From B16-G9 sp964400655 (GTDB lineage Bacteria; Bacteroidota; Bacteroidia; Bacteroidales; F082), in assembly GCA_964400655.1 (NCBI GenBank), contig CAYNVN010000062.1, forward strand, positions 1 to 37,566: a DNA stretch of 37,566 nt, written 5' to 3'. Positions 22,918 through 31,598 of this stretch are shown in pieces. The translations under genes were made by a program, and so were the position numbers. Within the stretch, counting starts at the first letter, position 1. Every line of letters begins with the position of its first letter. The notes beneath the pieces were generated by a model that was not told the origin of the DNA, ran no database searches, and saw only the letters and a list, made by a program, of their open reading frames with translations.

Positions 22918-24684
22918 ATGACTTTTGAAGAAATTAATATCCAACGTGATATTCTTAAGGCCATTGATGAGTTGGGATTTGTGAATCCTACACCCATTCA
23001 GGCCGAAACCATCCCGCATTTATTGGAAAACACCGATCAGGACCTGTTGGCTTTTGCCCAAACGGGAACGGGAAAAACCGCAGCCTTCGGACTGCCTGTT
23101 ATTCAGCAAATCGATACCGACAGCAATCAAACCCAAAGCATCATACTTGCCCCCACGCGTGAACTTTGTATGCAAATTGCCCGGGATATGGAAACCTATT
23201 CCAAATATTCCAAAAAGCTCAATGTCGTTGCCGTTTATGGCGGTGCAAGCATCGAAACGCAAATGAAAGCACTGGGCAGAGGAGCCCATGTGGTGGTGGG
23301 TACCCCGGGAAGAACCCTCGATCTTATCAAGCGCAGGAAACTTAAACTCCATAATGTTAGATGGCTGATACTGGACGAGGCCGACGAAATGTTAAACATG
23401 GGGTTTAAAGAAGAGCTGGATAAGATTTTGTCGGAAACACCCGAAAACAAACAAACGCTGCTGTTTTCGGCAACCATGCCAAAGGAGGTGGCCCGCATTG
23501 CCCGCGAATATATGCACAACCCCAAAGAGATAAGGGTGGGCGAAAAAAATGCCGGTGCCGAAAATGTTGAACATATTTACTATGTGGTTCGTGCCAACGA
23601 TAAATATGCCGCACTAAAACGCATTGCCGATATCAATCCCGATATTTACGGTATTGTTTTTTGTCGTACCCGTCGCGATACCAAAGAAATTGCCGATAAA
23701 CTGATAGAAGACGGATACAATGCCGATGCGCTGCATGGCGACCTGTCGCAGTCGCAACGCGATATGGTGATGCAGCGTTTCAGAAGCGGAAATCTGCAAA
23801 TTCTGGTGGCAACCGATGTGGCAGCACGCGGCCTGGATGTTAATGATCTTACCCATATTATCAATTTCAATTTGCCCGACGATCCGGAAGTTTATGTCCA
23901 TCGCAGCGGCAGAACCGGAAGGGCCGGAAAAAAAGGACTGTCGCTTACCATTGCTCATTCGCGCGAACTTTCAAAGATCAGAACGCTGGAAAAGATGGTG
24001 AAAAAACCCTTTAAAAAAGAACGGGTTCCGGGCGGCGTTGAAATTGTTGAAAAACGATTGATTAACCTGATTGATAAAATTCATAATACGGATGTGGATG
24101 AATCGAAGATTGCTCCCTATCTGGATGATATTTTTGCGAAACTTGAAGATTTGTCGAGGGAAGATTTGATAAAGAAATTTGTGGCGGTGGAGTTTACCCG
24201 TTTTTTGGAGTACTATAAAGGTGCCAAAGACATCAATATCGACGCTTCCGAATCCAAACGCGACAGAGGTGAGCGGGGTGAACGAAAACGCAGGGAGCGT
24301 GGTTCGGGAAACATGAGAATGTCGCGTTTTTATATTAACCTGGGAACAAAATCAAACATCAATCCTGCCTCGTTAATAGGTATTATTAATGATGTTACTG
24401 AAAATCGCGATATTGCCATAGGCAGGATTGAACTGATGAAAAAATTCTCGTTTTTTGAAGTGGACAGTCATTACGAAAAGGAGATCATCAGTTCGTTTCA
24501 GGATGTGGGCTATAAAGGACAGAGCATCATTGTTGAACTTTCAAACCCCAAACCCGAGGCCGGTGAAGATCGTTACGAAAAACGTCACAGCTTTGAAAAA
24601 AGAGACCGTAAGCGCGGTGCCCGGTCGTCGTCCAAAAGAAAAGAGCGAAATTCCGATAAAGGGAGAAGAGGCAGGAGAAGATAA
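22918..24684 (+). CDS. DEAD-box ATP-dependent RNA helicase with DbpA-type RNA-binding domain
   Basis: The 588-residue helicase unwinds or remodels RNA, likely in ribosome assembly and mRNA turnover at low temperature. All motifs are intact: Q-motif (GFVNPTPIQ), motif I AQTGTGKT (47-54), Ia APTRELCMQ, II DEAD (153-156), III SAT, V ATDVAARGLDV and VI HRSGRTGRAG. After a charged linker (about 440-465), residues about 466-545 form a DbpA/CsdA RNA-binding domain (MSRFYINLGTKSNINPASLI). The tail is strongly basic (Arg/Lys/Ser-rich). The overall layout resembles DeaD/CsdA more than short RhlE types. The preceding 245 bases hold no gene; CAATTTTG at 22887-22894 is only a poor -7 match. Confidence 0.95.
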   Translation: MTFEEINIQRDILKAIDELGFVNPTPIQAETIPHLLENTDQDLLAFAQTGTGKTAAFGLPVIQQIDTDSNQTQSIILAPTRELCMQIARDMETYSKYSKKLNVVAVYGGASIETQMKALGRGAHVVVGTPGRTLDLIKRRKLKLHNVRWLILDEADEMLNMGFKEELDKILSETPENKQTLLFSATMPKEVARIAREYMHNPKEIRVGEKNAGAENVEHIYYVVRANDKYAALKRIADINPDIYGIVFCRTRRDTKEIADKLIEDGYNADALHGDLSQSQRDMVMQRFRSGNLQILVATDVAARGLDVNDLTHIINFNLPDDPEVYVHRSGRTGRAGKKGLSLTIAHSRELSKIRTLEKMVKKPFKKERVPGGVEIVEKRLINLIDKIHNTDVDESKIAPYLDDIFAKLEDLSREDLIKKFVAVEFTRFLEYYKGAKDINIDASESKRDRGERGERKRRERGSGNMRMSRFYINLGTKSNINPASLIGIINDVTENRDIAIGRIELMKKFSFFEVDSHYEKEIISSFQDVGYKGQSIIVELSNPKPEAGEDRYEKRHSFEKRDRKRGARSSSKRKERNSDKGRRGRRR

Positions 24685-24691
24685 GGAGGGG

Positions 24692-24952
24692 TTATTTTAA
24701 AAACCCGCTTTCGTCCAGTTCTTCGGCATCCATCTGTTTAAGAATGTCCAGCGTAAGCCGGGCCTCCTCTTCATCAACAACACTTATGGCACTGCCCACA
24801 TGAACAAGTACATAATCGCCCTTCCGGGCTTCGGGAACCATGGCAAGGCTAACCTCTTTTACCACTCCGTCGAAGGATACTTTTGCAATTCTGAAAATAT
24901 CATCGGCATTATTTTCGATGCTGATAATTTTTCCGGGTACGGCTAAACACAT
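24692..24952 (-). CDS. hypC: Hydrogenase maturation chaperone HypC
   Basis: The 86-residue protein starts MCLAVPGKI, with the essential Cys2 exposed after Met removal, and has His51 in DYVLVHVGSAIS. HypC works with HypD to carry the iron atom with its CN and CO ligands and deliver it to the large subunit of [NiFe] hydrogenase. It lies 48 bases after hypA on the same strand. Its stop is only 7 bases from the stop of the convergent helicase gene. Confidence 0.95.
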   Translation of the reverse strand: MCLAVPGKIISIENNADDIFRIAKVSFDGVVKEVSLAMVPEARKGDYVLVHVGSAISVVDEEEARLTLDILKQMDAEELDESGFLK

Positions 24953-25000
24953 TGGCTTTTGTTTTTTTATTTTATCACTTTAAAACGAATCTTACAGCAG

Positions 25001-25345
25001 TTAATCATCCACGGTTATTGTCTTTATCCTTAACTCTTTTCCCTGAATGATATCTTTCATAATTCCGGAACATCCCGGGCATGAATCATAAAGGTTTTCC
25101 ACCTCAAATACCAATCCGCAGGTTGTACATTTTGCCCTGCCTGCAATTTGCACTATTGTTTTTTTAGCATCTTCAAGCATGGTTCCTTTTACGGCAACAG
25201 GCCATGCAAATTCCAGCGCGTCCGGTTCAACACCCGAAAGTTTTCCTATCTCCAGTTCAATGTTCAGAATTTTACCGGCACCGGCGTTTTTTGCTTTTGA
25301 TTCCGCCAAATCAACAATACCGACTGCTATGGATAACTCGTGCAT
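25001..25345 (-). CDS. hypA: Hydrogenase nickel incorporation protein HypA
   Basis: The 114-residue metallochaperone delivers nickel to the hydrogenase large-subunit precursor. The N-terminal MHELSIAVGI supplies the Ni ligand His2. A structural zinc site is formed by Cys73, Cys76, Cys89 and Cys92 (CTTCGLVFEV ... CPGC). Its partner GTPase HypB is not in this window. It is divergent from hypF, with 90 bases between the two start codons, and is followed by hypC. Confidence 0.95.
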   Translation of the reverse strand: MHELSIAVGIVDLAESKAKNAGAGKILNIELEIGKLSGVEPDALEFAWPVAVKGTMLEDAKKTIVQIAGRAKCTTCGLVFEVENLYDSCPGCSGIMKDIIQGKELRIKTITVDD

Positions 25346-25363
25346 TTATTAATTTATTTTTTA

Positions 25364-25371
25364 CAAAATTA
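25364..25371 (-). promoter_or_regulatory. -7 promoter element for hypA-hypC
   Basis: TAATTTTG on the minus strand matches TAnnTTTG and is 18 bases before the hypA ATG. A TTTG at 25390-25387 is only 15 bases further upstream, shorter than usual. Confidence 0.45.
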
Positions 25372-25405
25372 GTGTAAATAATATCGCAAAGTTACAAAAT
25401 TGACC

Positions 25406-25413
25406 TATTTTTG
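25406..25413 (+). promoter_or_regulatory. -7 promoter element for hypF-hypD
   Basis: TATTTTTG matches TAnnTTTG and lies 22 bases before the hypF GTG. A good upstream TTTG box is not seen. It is back to back with the hypA element, making a compact divergent control region where a shared regulator could bind. Confidence 0.45.
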
Positions 25414-25435
25414 TTAATTAATAAACAGTTAATTT

Positions 25436-27742
25436 GTGAAAGGTCAACCGGTAAATACATATCATATACATTTTGAAGGCATTGTACAGGGCGTAGGTTT
25501 TAGGCCGTTTGTTTTCAGGTATGCAAAAAAACACCGGCTTAACGGCTGGGTTAATAACACCAACGACGGAGTACACATTCATATAAATGGTGATGAAAAA
25601 CAGGCAAATTCTTTCTTTTGTGAATTAAAAAACAATTTGCCTCCTCTTGCCGTTATTACCCGTTCGTTTATGGAAAAAACGGCAAATATTCCGTATCACG
25701 ATTTTGAAATTGCCGAAAGCAAAAGCCGGGTAAAACCCAGGCTGTTGCTTACCCCCGATGTGGCCATGTGTAACGATTGCCGCAATGAATTGCACAATGG
25801 TTCCGACCGTAGGTTTCGTTATCCGTTTATCACCTGTACCAACTGCGGACCCCGTTATTCAATTATAAACGGTTTGCCTTACGACAGGCCAAATACAACC
25901 ATGGCAAAGTTTAAAATGTGTAAGGCTTGCGATAAAGAGTATAACAACCCGTTGGAACGCCGCCATTTTTCTCAAACCAACTCATGCCCCCGTTGTGCTG
26001 TTGAGATGCAACTTTACGAAAACGGTACGTTAACATCAAATTTTACCGACCTTGATTATATTGTTGAACAATGGCACCGTGGTAAAATAATTGCCATTAA
26101 AGGAATAGGCGGCTATTTGTTAACCTGCGATGCCGCCAATGCCGGAACCGTTGCCCTTTTACGAAAGCGTAAACACCGTCCGGTCAAACCGTTTGCTTTG
26201 ATGTATCCCGATACGGAAAGCATTAATAAAGATGTTTTTTTGAGCAGAGAAGAGGAGATGGAATTAAAAAGCATCCATGCACCCATTGTTCTGTTGAGGG
26301 TAAAAGATAATCCGCAGTTGCTTAATGCCGATTCGTTAAATGAAATCAGCCACGGACTTTTGCGCCTTGGAATTATGTTGCCCTATACCCCTTTGTACGA
26401 CCTTTTGCTTACAAAATTCAGAAAACCGGTTATTGCCACCAGCGGAAATATCACCGATTCAACCATAATTTATCGTGATGATAAAGCCGTTTCGGAGCTT
26501 TCAAAAATTGCCGATATTATTTTACTCAACAACCGCGATATAGTTGTTCCGCAAGACGACGGAGTGGTACAGTTCGGTAAAATCAGTCAACAAAAAGTTA
26601 CCCTTCGCAGGTCGAGAGGGAAAGCTCCTGCCTACATCAATCCTCAAATAAAGGTTCCCCGTAAAACAGTTATTGCCACCGGTTCAATGCTAAAAAGCGT
26701 TTTCGGTTTGTTAAACCAACAAAATATGTACATCAGCCAATACCTTGGCAATACCGAAAGTTACGATGCCCGGCTAAATTATGAACAAACCTTTCGCCAT
26801 TTTGAAAAACTTTTTTCTCTGCAACCCGATGCCGTTATAGTTGATAAACATCCCGACTACTTTTCGACCCGTTTCGGAGAGATGCTGGCAAAAAAATACC
26901 GGGCGCAACTTTTTGAAATACAACATCACAAGGCGCATTTTTATTCGGTTCTCGGCGAAAACAACCTGCTGAACACCGCCGGAAAAATTTTAGGTGTAAT
27001 ATGGGATGGCACCGGACTGGGCGATGACGGCAATATTTGGGGTGGCGAGTTTTTTATTTATGAAAACGGTAAAATGGCACGAGAGCATTTTGCCGGATCG
27101 TTTGATTTTATTCTTTCCGACAAGATGGTAAGGGAACCGAGAATAGCCCTGCTTTCGATGGTACGAAAAATTGACGGTGCCAAACAGTTGCTTAAACCCA
27201 AATTTACCGATACCGAATGGCAGATTTATAACAAACTGTTGCAAAAGCCCGATAACCTGCGAAGCTCAAGTATGGGCCGGATGTTCGATGCGGCGGCTTC
27301 GTTACTGTTTGGGTTCGATATTCACTCGTTTGAGGCGGAGGCTTCGATGAAACTCGAAAGCAAAGCATCACAATACTTTTATAATCATAAGCACTCAGCC
27401 CGGATGAGTTATCTCGAAGATTTTATTCCCGATAATCTTTATACGTTTTTAATGCAGAAGATGATTGCCGATATTCGTCATCAAACCGATGCCGGTTTAA
27501 TTGCGGCAAAGTTTCATGTTTCGCTGGTGGATTATATCATCAAATGGGCAAACTGCCAAAAGTTAAACAAAGTTGCTTTTAGCGGCGGAGTGTTTCAAAA
27601 TGCTTTGTTGGTTGATATCATTCACCAAAAGATGCGTAATGATTTCGATCTCTTTTTTCAAAAGGAGTTCTCTCCCAACGACGAGGGAATTCCTTTCGGA
27701 CAATTGATGTATTATATTGACAATAATAAAAATAACCTATGA
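25436..27742 (+). CDS. hypF: Carbamoyltransferase HypF (hydrogenase maturation)
   Basis: The 768-residue enzyme turns carbamoyl phosphate into the thiocarboxamide on HypE that becomes the CN ligands of the [NiFe] site. Domains run in the usual order. First comes an acylphosphatase-like domain (about 6-95, HFEGIVQGVGFRPFVFR). Then come zinc fingers with four CxxC pairs (CNDC, CTNC, CKAC, CPRC, about 105-185) and a YrdC-like domain (about 200-385, IAIKGIGGYLLTCDA). Last is a Kae1-like carbamoyltransferase domain (about 395-765, HHKAHFYSV and WDGTGLGDDGNIWGGEF). The start is GTG at 25436. Its stop overlaps the hypD start (ATGA), so the two are translationally coupled. HypE, its direct partner, is not in the window. 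Confidence 0.96.
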   Translation: MKGQPVNTYHIHFEGIVQGVGFRPFVFRYAKKHRLNGWVNNTNDGVHIHINGDEKQANSFFCELKNNLPPLAVITRSFMEKTANIPYHDFEIAESKSRVKPRLLLTPDVAMCNDCRNELHNGSDRRFRYPFITCTNCGPRYSIINGLPYDRPNTTMAKFKMCKACDKEYNNPLERRHFSQTNSCPRCAVEMQLYENGTLTSNFTDLDYIVEQWHRGKIIAIKGIGGYLLTCDAANAGTVALLRKRKHRPVKPFALMYPDTESINKDVFLSREEEMELKSIHAPIVLLRVKDNPQLLNADSLNEISHGLLRLGIMLPYTPLYDLLLTKFRKPVIATSGNITDSTIIYRDDKAVSELSKIADIILLNNRDIVVPQDDGVVQFGKISQQKVTLRRSRGKAPAYINPQIKVPRKTVIATGSMLKSVFGLLNQQNMYISQYLGNTESYDARLNYEQTFRHFEKLFSLQPDAVIVDKHPDYFSTRFGEMLAKKYRAQLFEIQHHKAHFYSVLGENNLLNTAGKILGVIWDGTGLGDDGNIWGGEFFIYENGKMAREHFAGSFDFILSDKMVREPRIALLSMVRKIDGAKQLLKPKFTDTEWQIYNKLLQKPDNLRSSSMGRMFDAAASLLFGFDIHSFEAEASMKLESKASQYFYNHKHSARMSYLEDFIPDNLYTFLMQKMIADIRHQTDAGLIAAKFHVSLVDYIIKWANCQKLNKVAFSGGVFQNALLVDIIHQKMRNDFDLFFQKEFSPNDEGIPFGQLMYYIDNNKNNL

Positions 27743-28845
27743 AATATCTTACCGAATATAGAAATCCCGAACTGGCTAAAAAAGTATTGGCCGAAATAGA
27801 AAAAACGGTAACCCGTCCATGGAAAATCATGGAGGTTTGCGGCGGGCAAACCCACAGTCTTGTTAAAAACGGTATTCTTACGGTTTTACCTGACAATATA
27901 ACCATGCTTCACGGACCGGGTTGTCCGGTTTGCGTTACCCCGTTACATCTTATCGATAAAGCGGTTTATCTTGCCCTCGAAAAGGAGGTTATTCTTTGTA
28001 GTTTCGGCGATATGGTAAGGGTTCCGGGTTCGCAAAAAAGTTTGCTGGAAGCCAAAGCCGCCGGTGCCGATGTGAGAATACTCTACTCCCCCCTGGAAGC
28101 GGTTAACCTTGCCAGGCAAAATCCCCAAAAGCAGGTTGTGTTTTTTGCAGTGGGTTTTGAAACCACCGGCCCTGCCAATGCCCTTTCGGTTATACAAGCC
28201 GAAAAATCAGGACTTGACAACTATTCCATATTAACTTCTCATGTTTTGGTACCTCCGGCCATCAGCGCATTAATGGAAGACCCCGAAGCACAAATTGATG
28301 CTTTTCTGGCTGCCGGCCATGTGTGTTCCATAATGGGTTATTGGGAGTATCTGCCTCTGGCAGAAAAATATAACATCCCCATTGTTGTTACCGGTTTTGA
28401 ACCGCTCGATCTGCTTCTCGGTATTCTGGCTGCCGTTAAGCAGCTGGAAGAGGGAAAACATGTGGTGGAAAACCAGTATAAACGGATGGTGCGTAAAGAA
28501 GGTAATAGAGAAGCTCAAAAAATAGTTACCGAAGTTTTTGAACAGGGAGACCAGATGTGGCGCGGCATTGGAACCATACCGGGAAGCGGCTGGAAATTAA
28601 AAGAGAAGTATAAACGTTTTGATGCCGACAGAAAATTTGCCATTGACCTGAAACCTGCCGGTGAAAATGCCGAATGTATTGCAGGTGATATTATGAAAGG
28701 GATAAAAAAACCCTATCAGTGTCCGCAGTTTGGTAAAGGCTGTACGCCTCAAAATCCGCTGGGTGCACCCATGGTAAGTTCCGAAGGGGCCTGCGCGGCT
28801 TATTTCAACTTTTCAAATATGATTGAAGAGATGAAAATATCTTAA
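27739..28845 (+). CDS. hypD: Hydrogenase maturation iron-sulfur protein HypD
   Basis: The 368-residue [4Fe-4S] scaffold assembles the Fe(CN)2CO unit together with HypC. The signature residues are present: CGGQTH (34-39), GPGCPVCV with Cys62 and Cys65, GFETTGPANAL, and the C-terminal cluster region CPQFGKGCTPQNPLGAPMVS followed by EGACAAYF. It overlaps hypF by 4 bases. The expected next gene, hypE, does not follow; instead a histidine kinase gene converges from the other strand after 79 bases. Confidence 0.96.
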   Translation: MKYLTEYRNPELAKKVLAEIEKTVTRPWKIMEVCGGQTHSLVKNGILTVLPDNITMLHGPGCPVCVTPLHLIDKAVYLALEKEVILCSFGDMVRVPGSQKSLLEAKAAGADVRILYSPLEAVNLARQNPQKQVVFFAVGFETTGPANALSVIQAEKSGLDNYSILTSHVLVPPAISALMEDPEAQIDAFLAAGHVCSIMGYWEYLPLAEKYNIPIVVTGFEPLDLLLGILAAVKQLEEGKHVVENQYKRMVRKEGNREAQKIVTEVFEQGDQMWRGIGTIPGSGWKLKEKYKRFDADRKFAIDLKPAGENAECIAGDIMKGIKKPYQCPQFGKGCTPQNPLGAPMVSSEGACAAYFNFSNMIEEMKIS

Positions 28846-28924
28846 TTGAAAATAATTTTTGTTCTGTTTTTTTCGTCTCTATTATTTCGATAACAACACC
28901 AGTGATACCGTGAAACGGCATGTT

Positions 28925-30625
28925 TTATTTTTCGTTAAAATGCTTGTAAATAACCTCTTCTATTTCTTCTATTTTATAAGGTTTCGAAATATAATCGTTC
29001 ATGCCGCTTTTAAGACACAGGTCGATATCATCTTTAAGGGCGTTGGCGGTCATGGCAATTATCATGGTTTTGTTTCCGGCTTCTCTTATTTTTTTGGTAG
29101 CAACAATACCATCCATTTTGGGCATTACAACATCCATAAAAATCAAATCGTAATTGTTACTCAAAGCTTTTTCCAATGCCTCCTCCCCGTCTTTTGCCGT
29201 ATCGATGTTTTTAATAAATCGTGAAATTATGGTTGTGGCCACCTTAATGTTAATTACATTATCATCAACCACAAGGGCTTTAATGTCGAGGATTTTATGT
29301 TGTTTTTGCATATGATGTATTTTATTATTCTTGGTTGTTTGCCCCGTAACATCTTCGATAACATTCATCAACGACTGATACTTAACCGGTTTTGTTAAAG
29401 TGGCGACAAATAGCCGGCGAAGGTCATCTTCTTCAATATTGGTGGCGGCAAGCGATGAGAGTAAGATCAGCTTTGTGTCCTTAATTTCTCTTTCCTCTTT
29501 AATCATGCGGGCAAGCATAATCCCGTCGATATTGGGCATGTGATAGTCGAGCAGGGCAATTTGAAACGGGTTTCCCTCTTTTTTTGCTTTCAACAGGGCA
29601 TCAATAACATTTTCGGGTTGATCGAATACCAGCTTATCATATCCTCCAAATTCCAGATACTTACTTAATATTTTTACATTGGTTTGGTTATCATCCACAG
29701 CAAGAATCCGGGTATCTCTGGCAACCGCTTTAGTAACCGGCTTTTTATTAACACCATCCGATTTATACCTCCCCACAATTATATTAAAATAAAAAGTGGC
29801 CCCTTTCCCCTCTTCACTTTCTACCCCGATGGTTCCACCCATCTGTTCAACAAGTTTTTTGGATATGGCCAGCCCCAGTCCTGTTCCGCCAAATTTACGG
29901 GTAGTAGAAGTGTCGGCCTGCGAAAATGATTTAAACAACTTTTTTTGGTTCTCCTTTGAAATTCCGATTCCGGTATCCCTTACTTCAAACCGGATATTTG
30001 CACTTTGTTCGTTTATTTCAAGTGCTTTAACGCCAATACACACCTCACCTTTATGGGTAAATTTAACGGCATTGTTGGCAAGGTTTAAAATAATCTGCTG
30101 AATACGAACAGGGTCACCCATCAGATATTGCGGCACATTCGGGTCGATATAGGTAATCAGTTCAATGCCTTTTTTCTCGGTTTTAATGATTAAAATATTG
30201 GCAACATTTGAAATGATATCCTCAAGACTTAATTTAATGGTTTCCAGCTCAATTTTACCTGCTTCTATTTTACTGAAGTCCAGAATATCGTTAATGATTT
30301 GCAACAGCGATTCGGAAGAGCTCATTATTATGTTGAGGTACTCACGCTGTTCGTCGGTTAAAGGCGTAATTTTTAAAATATCGGCCATGCCCACAATACC
30401 GTTCAGCGGGGTTCGTATTTCATGGCTCATATTGGCAAGAAACTGACTTTTGGCTTTTGTGGCAGCTTCGGCTTTTACCAAAGCAACTTTAAGCTTTTCT
30501 TCGGTTTCCTTAAGCTTTCGGTTCGACTCTTCAAGCAGTTTCTGTATTACAGCCCATTGCGAAGAAGCTCCGCGTAACCGTTTCAATTCGGCCTCAAGTT
30601 CCTTAATTCGTTTCTCACAATCCAT
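28925..30625 (-). CDS. Soluble hybrid histidine kinase with two receiver domains
   Basis: The 566-residue protein has no membrane segment or sensor domain. A short N-terminal coiled coil (about 1-58, Glu/Lys/Leu-rich) leads straight into HisKA (FLANMSHEIRTPLNG, phospho-His68). The HATPase domain follows (N box NLANNAVKF near 181-189, G1 DTGIGIS, F box and G2 GGTGLGLAISKKLVEQMGG). Two receiver domains come next, with acceptor Asp360 (ALLDYHMP) and Asp498 (IFMDVVMP), both with the conserved Lys (TKPV, SKPY). No output domain is fused. It starts only 4 bases after the stop of the ODP-like di-iron protein gene, so the two are almost certainly co-expressed. The natural inference is that the di-iron protein supplies the missing input. 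Confidence 0.92.
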   Translation of the reverse strand: MDCEKRIKELEAELKRLRGASSQWAVIQKLLEESNRKLKETEEKLKVALVKAEAATKAKSQFLANMSHEIRTPLNGIVGMADILKITPLTDEQREYLNIIMSSSESLLQIINDILDFSKIEAGKIELETIKLSLEDIISNVANILIIKTEKKGIELITYIDPNVPQYLMGDPVRIQQIILNLANNAVKFTHKGEVCIGVKALEINEQSANIRFEVRDTGIGISKENQKKLFKSFSQADTSTTRKFGGTGLGLAISKKLVEQMGGTIGVESEEGKGATFYFNIIVGRYKSDGVNKKPVTKAVARDTRILAVDDNQTNVKILSKYLEFGGYDKLVFDQPENVIDALLKAKKEGNPFQIALLDYHMPNIDGIMLARMIKEEREIKDTKLILLSSLAATNIEEDDLRRLFVATLTKPVKYQSLMNVIEDVTGQTTKNNKIHHMQKQHKILDIKALVVDDNVINIKVATTIISRFIKNIDTAKDGEEALEKALSNNYDLIFMDVVMPKMDGIVATKKIREAGNKTMIIAMTANALKDDIDLCLKSGMNDYISKPYKIEEIEEVIYKHFNEK

Positions 30626-30629
30626 AATA

Positions 30630-31412
30630 CTAAAGGTCAGGGTAAATTAAATCGAGTCCGCAACGGAGCTCTTTCAAATATTCTATGGCGGCTGCCACAT
30701 CTTTGCTGCTGATTATTGCTCCGTGCTGGGGCAAAATCCCTTTGATATCATAATCGGACAGCTTGCGGGCAAATCCGTTGGTGGCAATTGACGAACTCAT
30801 GTAATCGAGGTGGAACAGGTTCAGTTTCAGTTTATGATATTCAAAATCCTGAACAATAAACTTAAATTCAATATCAATGGCAGCCCAAACATCGCCCGAA
30901 AACAGGAATCCGCTAACAGGGTCGTAAGTGGCAATGGCTCCCGGAAAATGCAAAAAATGAGCATCAATAAACTGTAATTCGTTACCGCTTTTGAATTTTA
31001 ATTTATGATCATTTTCGTCTCCGGTAGCGTAAAAATTATAATCCGAAATACCATAATGAGGAAGCAACACATTGGTACGTGCCGATGTGATCACTTTAAA
31101 ATTCCGAAATCCGGAAACCCAATCGGAAACCGAGCCGGCAACATCAGGGTCCTGATGACAAAAAACACCACCCGTAACTTTGTCAATATAACCCAGTTTC
31201 TCAATCCGATTGTACAACTCCCGGTAAAAGGCTTTATTTCCCGGATCAATTACTATTGCTTCATCACCGTCAACTATCAAATAAATGTTGGTTCTAAAAG
31301 CATCGGGAACGGCCATACCCAGCCAATAAACTTTATGTTCCCCTTTTTCAAAAAGCAAAACGGGAATATTAAAATTTTGCTCCGATTGGCGATTAAGAAT
31401 GTTATCCAACAT
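30630..31412 (-). CDS. ODP/flavodiiron-like metallo-beta-lactamase-fold di-iron protein (putative O2/NO sensor)
   Basis: The 260-residue protein is a lone metallo-beta-lactamase domain of flavodiiron type (opening VYWLGMAVPDAFRTNIYLIV). Expected iron ligands are His86, Asp88 and Asp90 in CHQDPDVAGS, His155 in HFPG, Asp174 in FSGDVW and His230 in PQHG. Compared with the flavodiiron pattern HxExDH the Glu is Asp and the last His is Val91. The flavodoxin domain that feeds electrons in true flavodiiron reductases is absent, as in the ODP (oxygen-binding di-iron protein) sensors. The ATG at 31412 was chosen because the predicted -7 promoter element lies at 31437-31444, inside the longer frame. The hybrid kinase follows after 4 bases. 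Binding of O2 or NO is inference from family. Confidence 0.85.
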   Translation of the reverse strand: MLDNILNRQSEQNFNIPVLLFEKGEHKVYWLGMAVPDAFRTNIYLIVDGDEAIVIDPGNKAFYRELYNRIEKLGYIDKVTGGVFCHQDPDVAGSVSDWVSGFRNFKVITSARTNVLLPHYGISDYNFYATGDENDHKLKFKSGNELQFIDAHFLHFPGAIATYDPVSGFLFSGDVWAAIDIEFKFIVQDFEYHKLKLNLFHLDYMSSSIATNGFARKLSDYDIKGILPQHGAIISSKDVAAAIEYLKELRCGLDLIYPDL

Positions 31413-31436
31413 GATTTTAGAATATAAGATTTTGTT

Positions 31437-31444
31437 CAAATGTA
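31437..31444 (-). promoter_or_regulatory. -7 promoter element for the ODP-kinase operon
   Basis: TACATTTG on the minus strand matches TAnnTTTG and lies 24 bases before the chosen ATG. No TTTG box at the usual distance was found, which could mean activator dependence. Confidence 0.45.
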
Positions 31445-31544
31445 ATAAAAATATCATTTGGGTTTATTAACCCTCCCGTATCTTATGCTATACCAATATA
31501 TCCGTAAAACCGTTAAAACAAAAAAATGGTATTGCTATTATGTT

Positions 31545-31552
31545 TACTTTTG
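31545..31552 (+). promoter_or_regulatory. -7 promoter element for the ABC-F gene
   Basis: TACTTTTG matches TAnnTTTG and lies 46 bases upstream of the ABC-F ATG. The upstream box is not convincing. Confidence 0.4.
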
Positions 31553-31598
31553 CCGCCCTTTTAAATGTCTGATTTTTAATTTAAAGAATTTCCCATAG

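Noticed and set aside
24692..28845. hyp cluster considered as part of a mobile island
   Set aside because: Base composition and promoter form match the flanks, and no integrase, transposase or direct repeats were seen around it.
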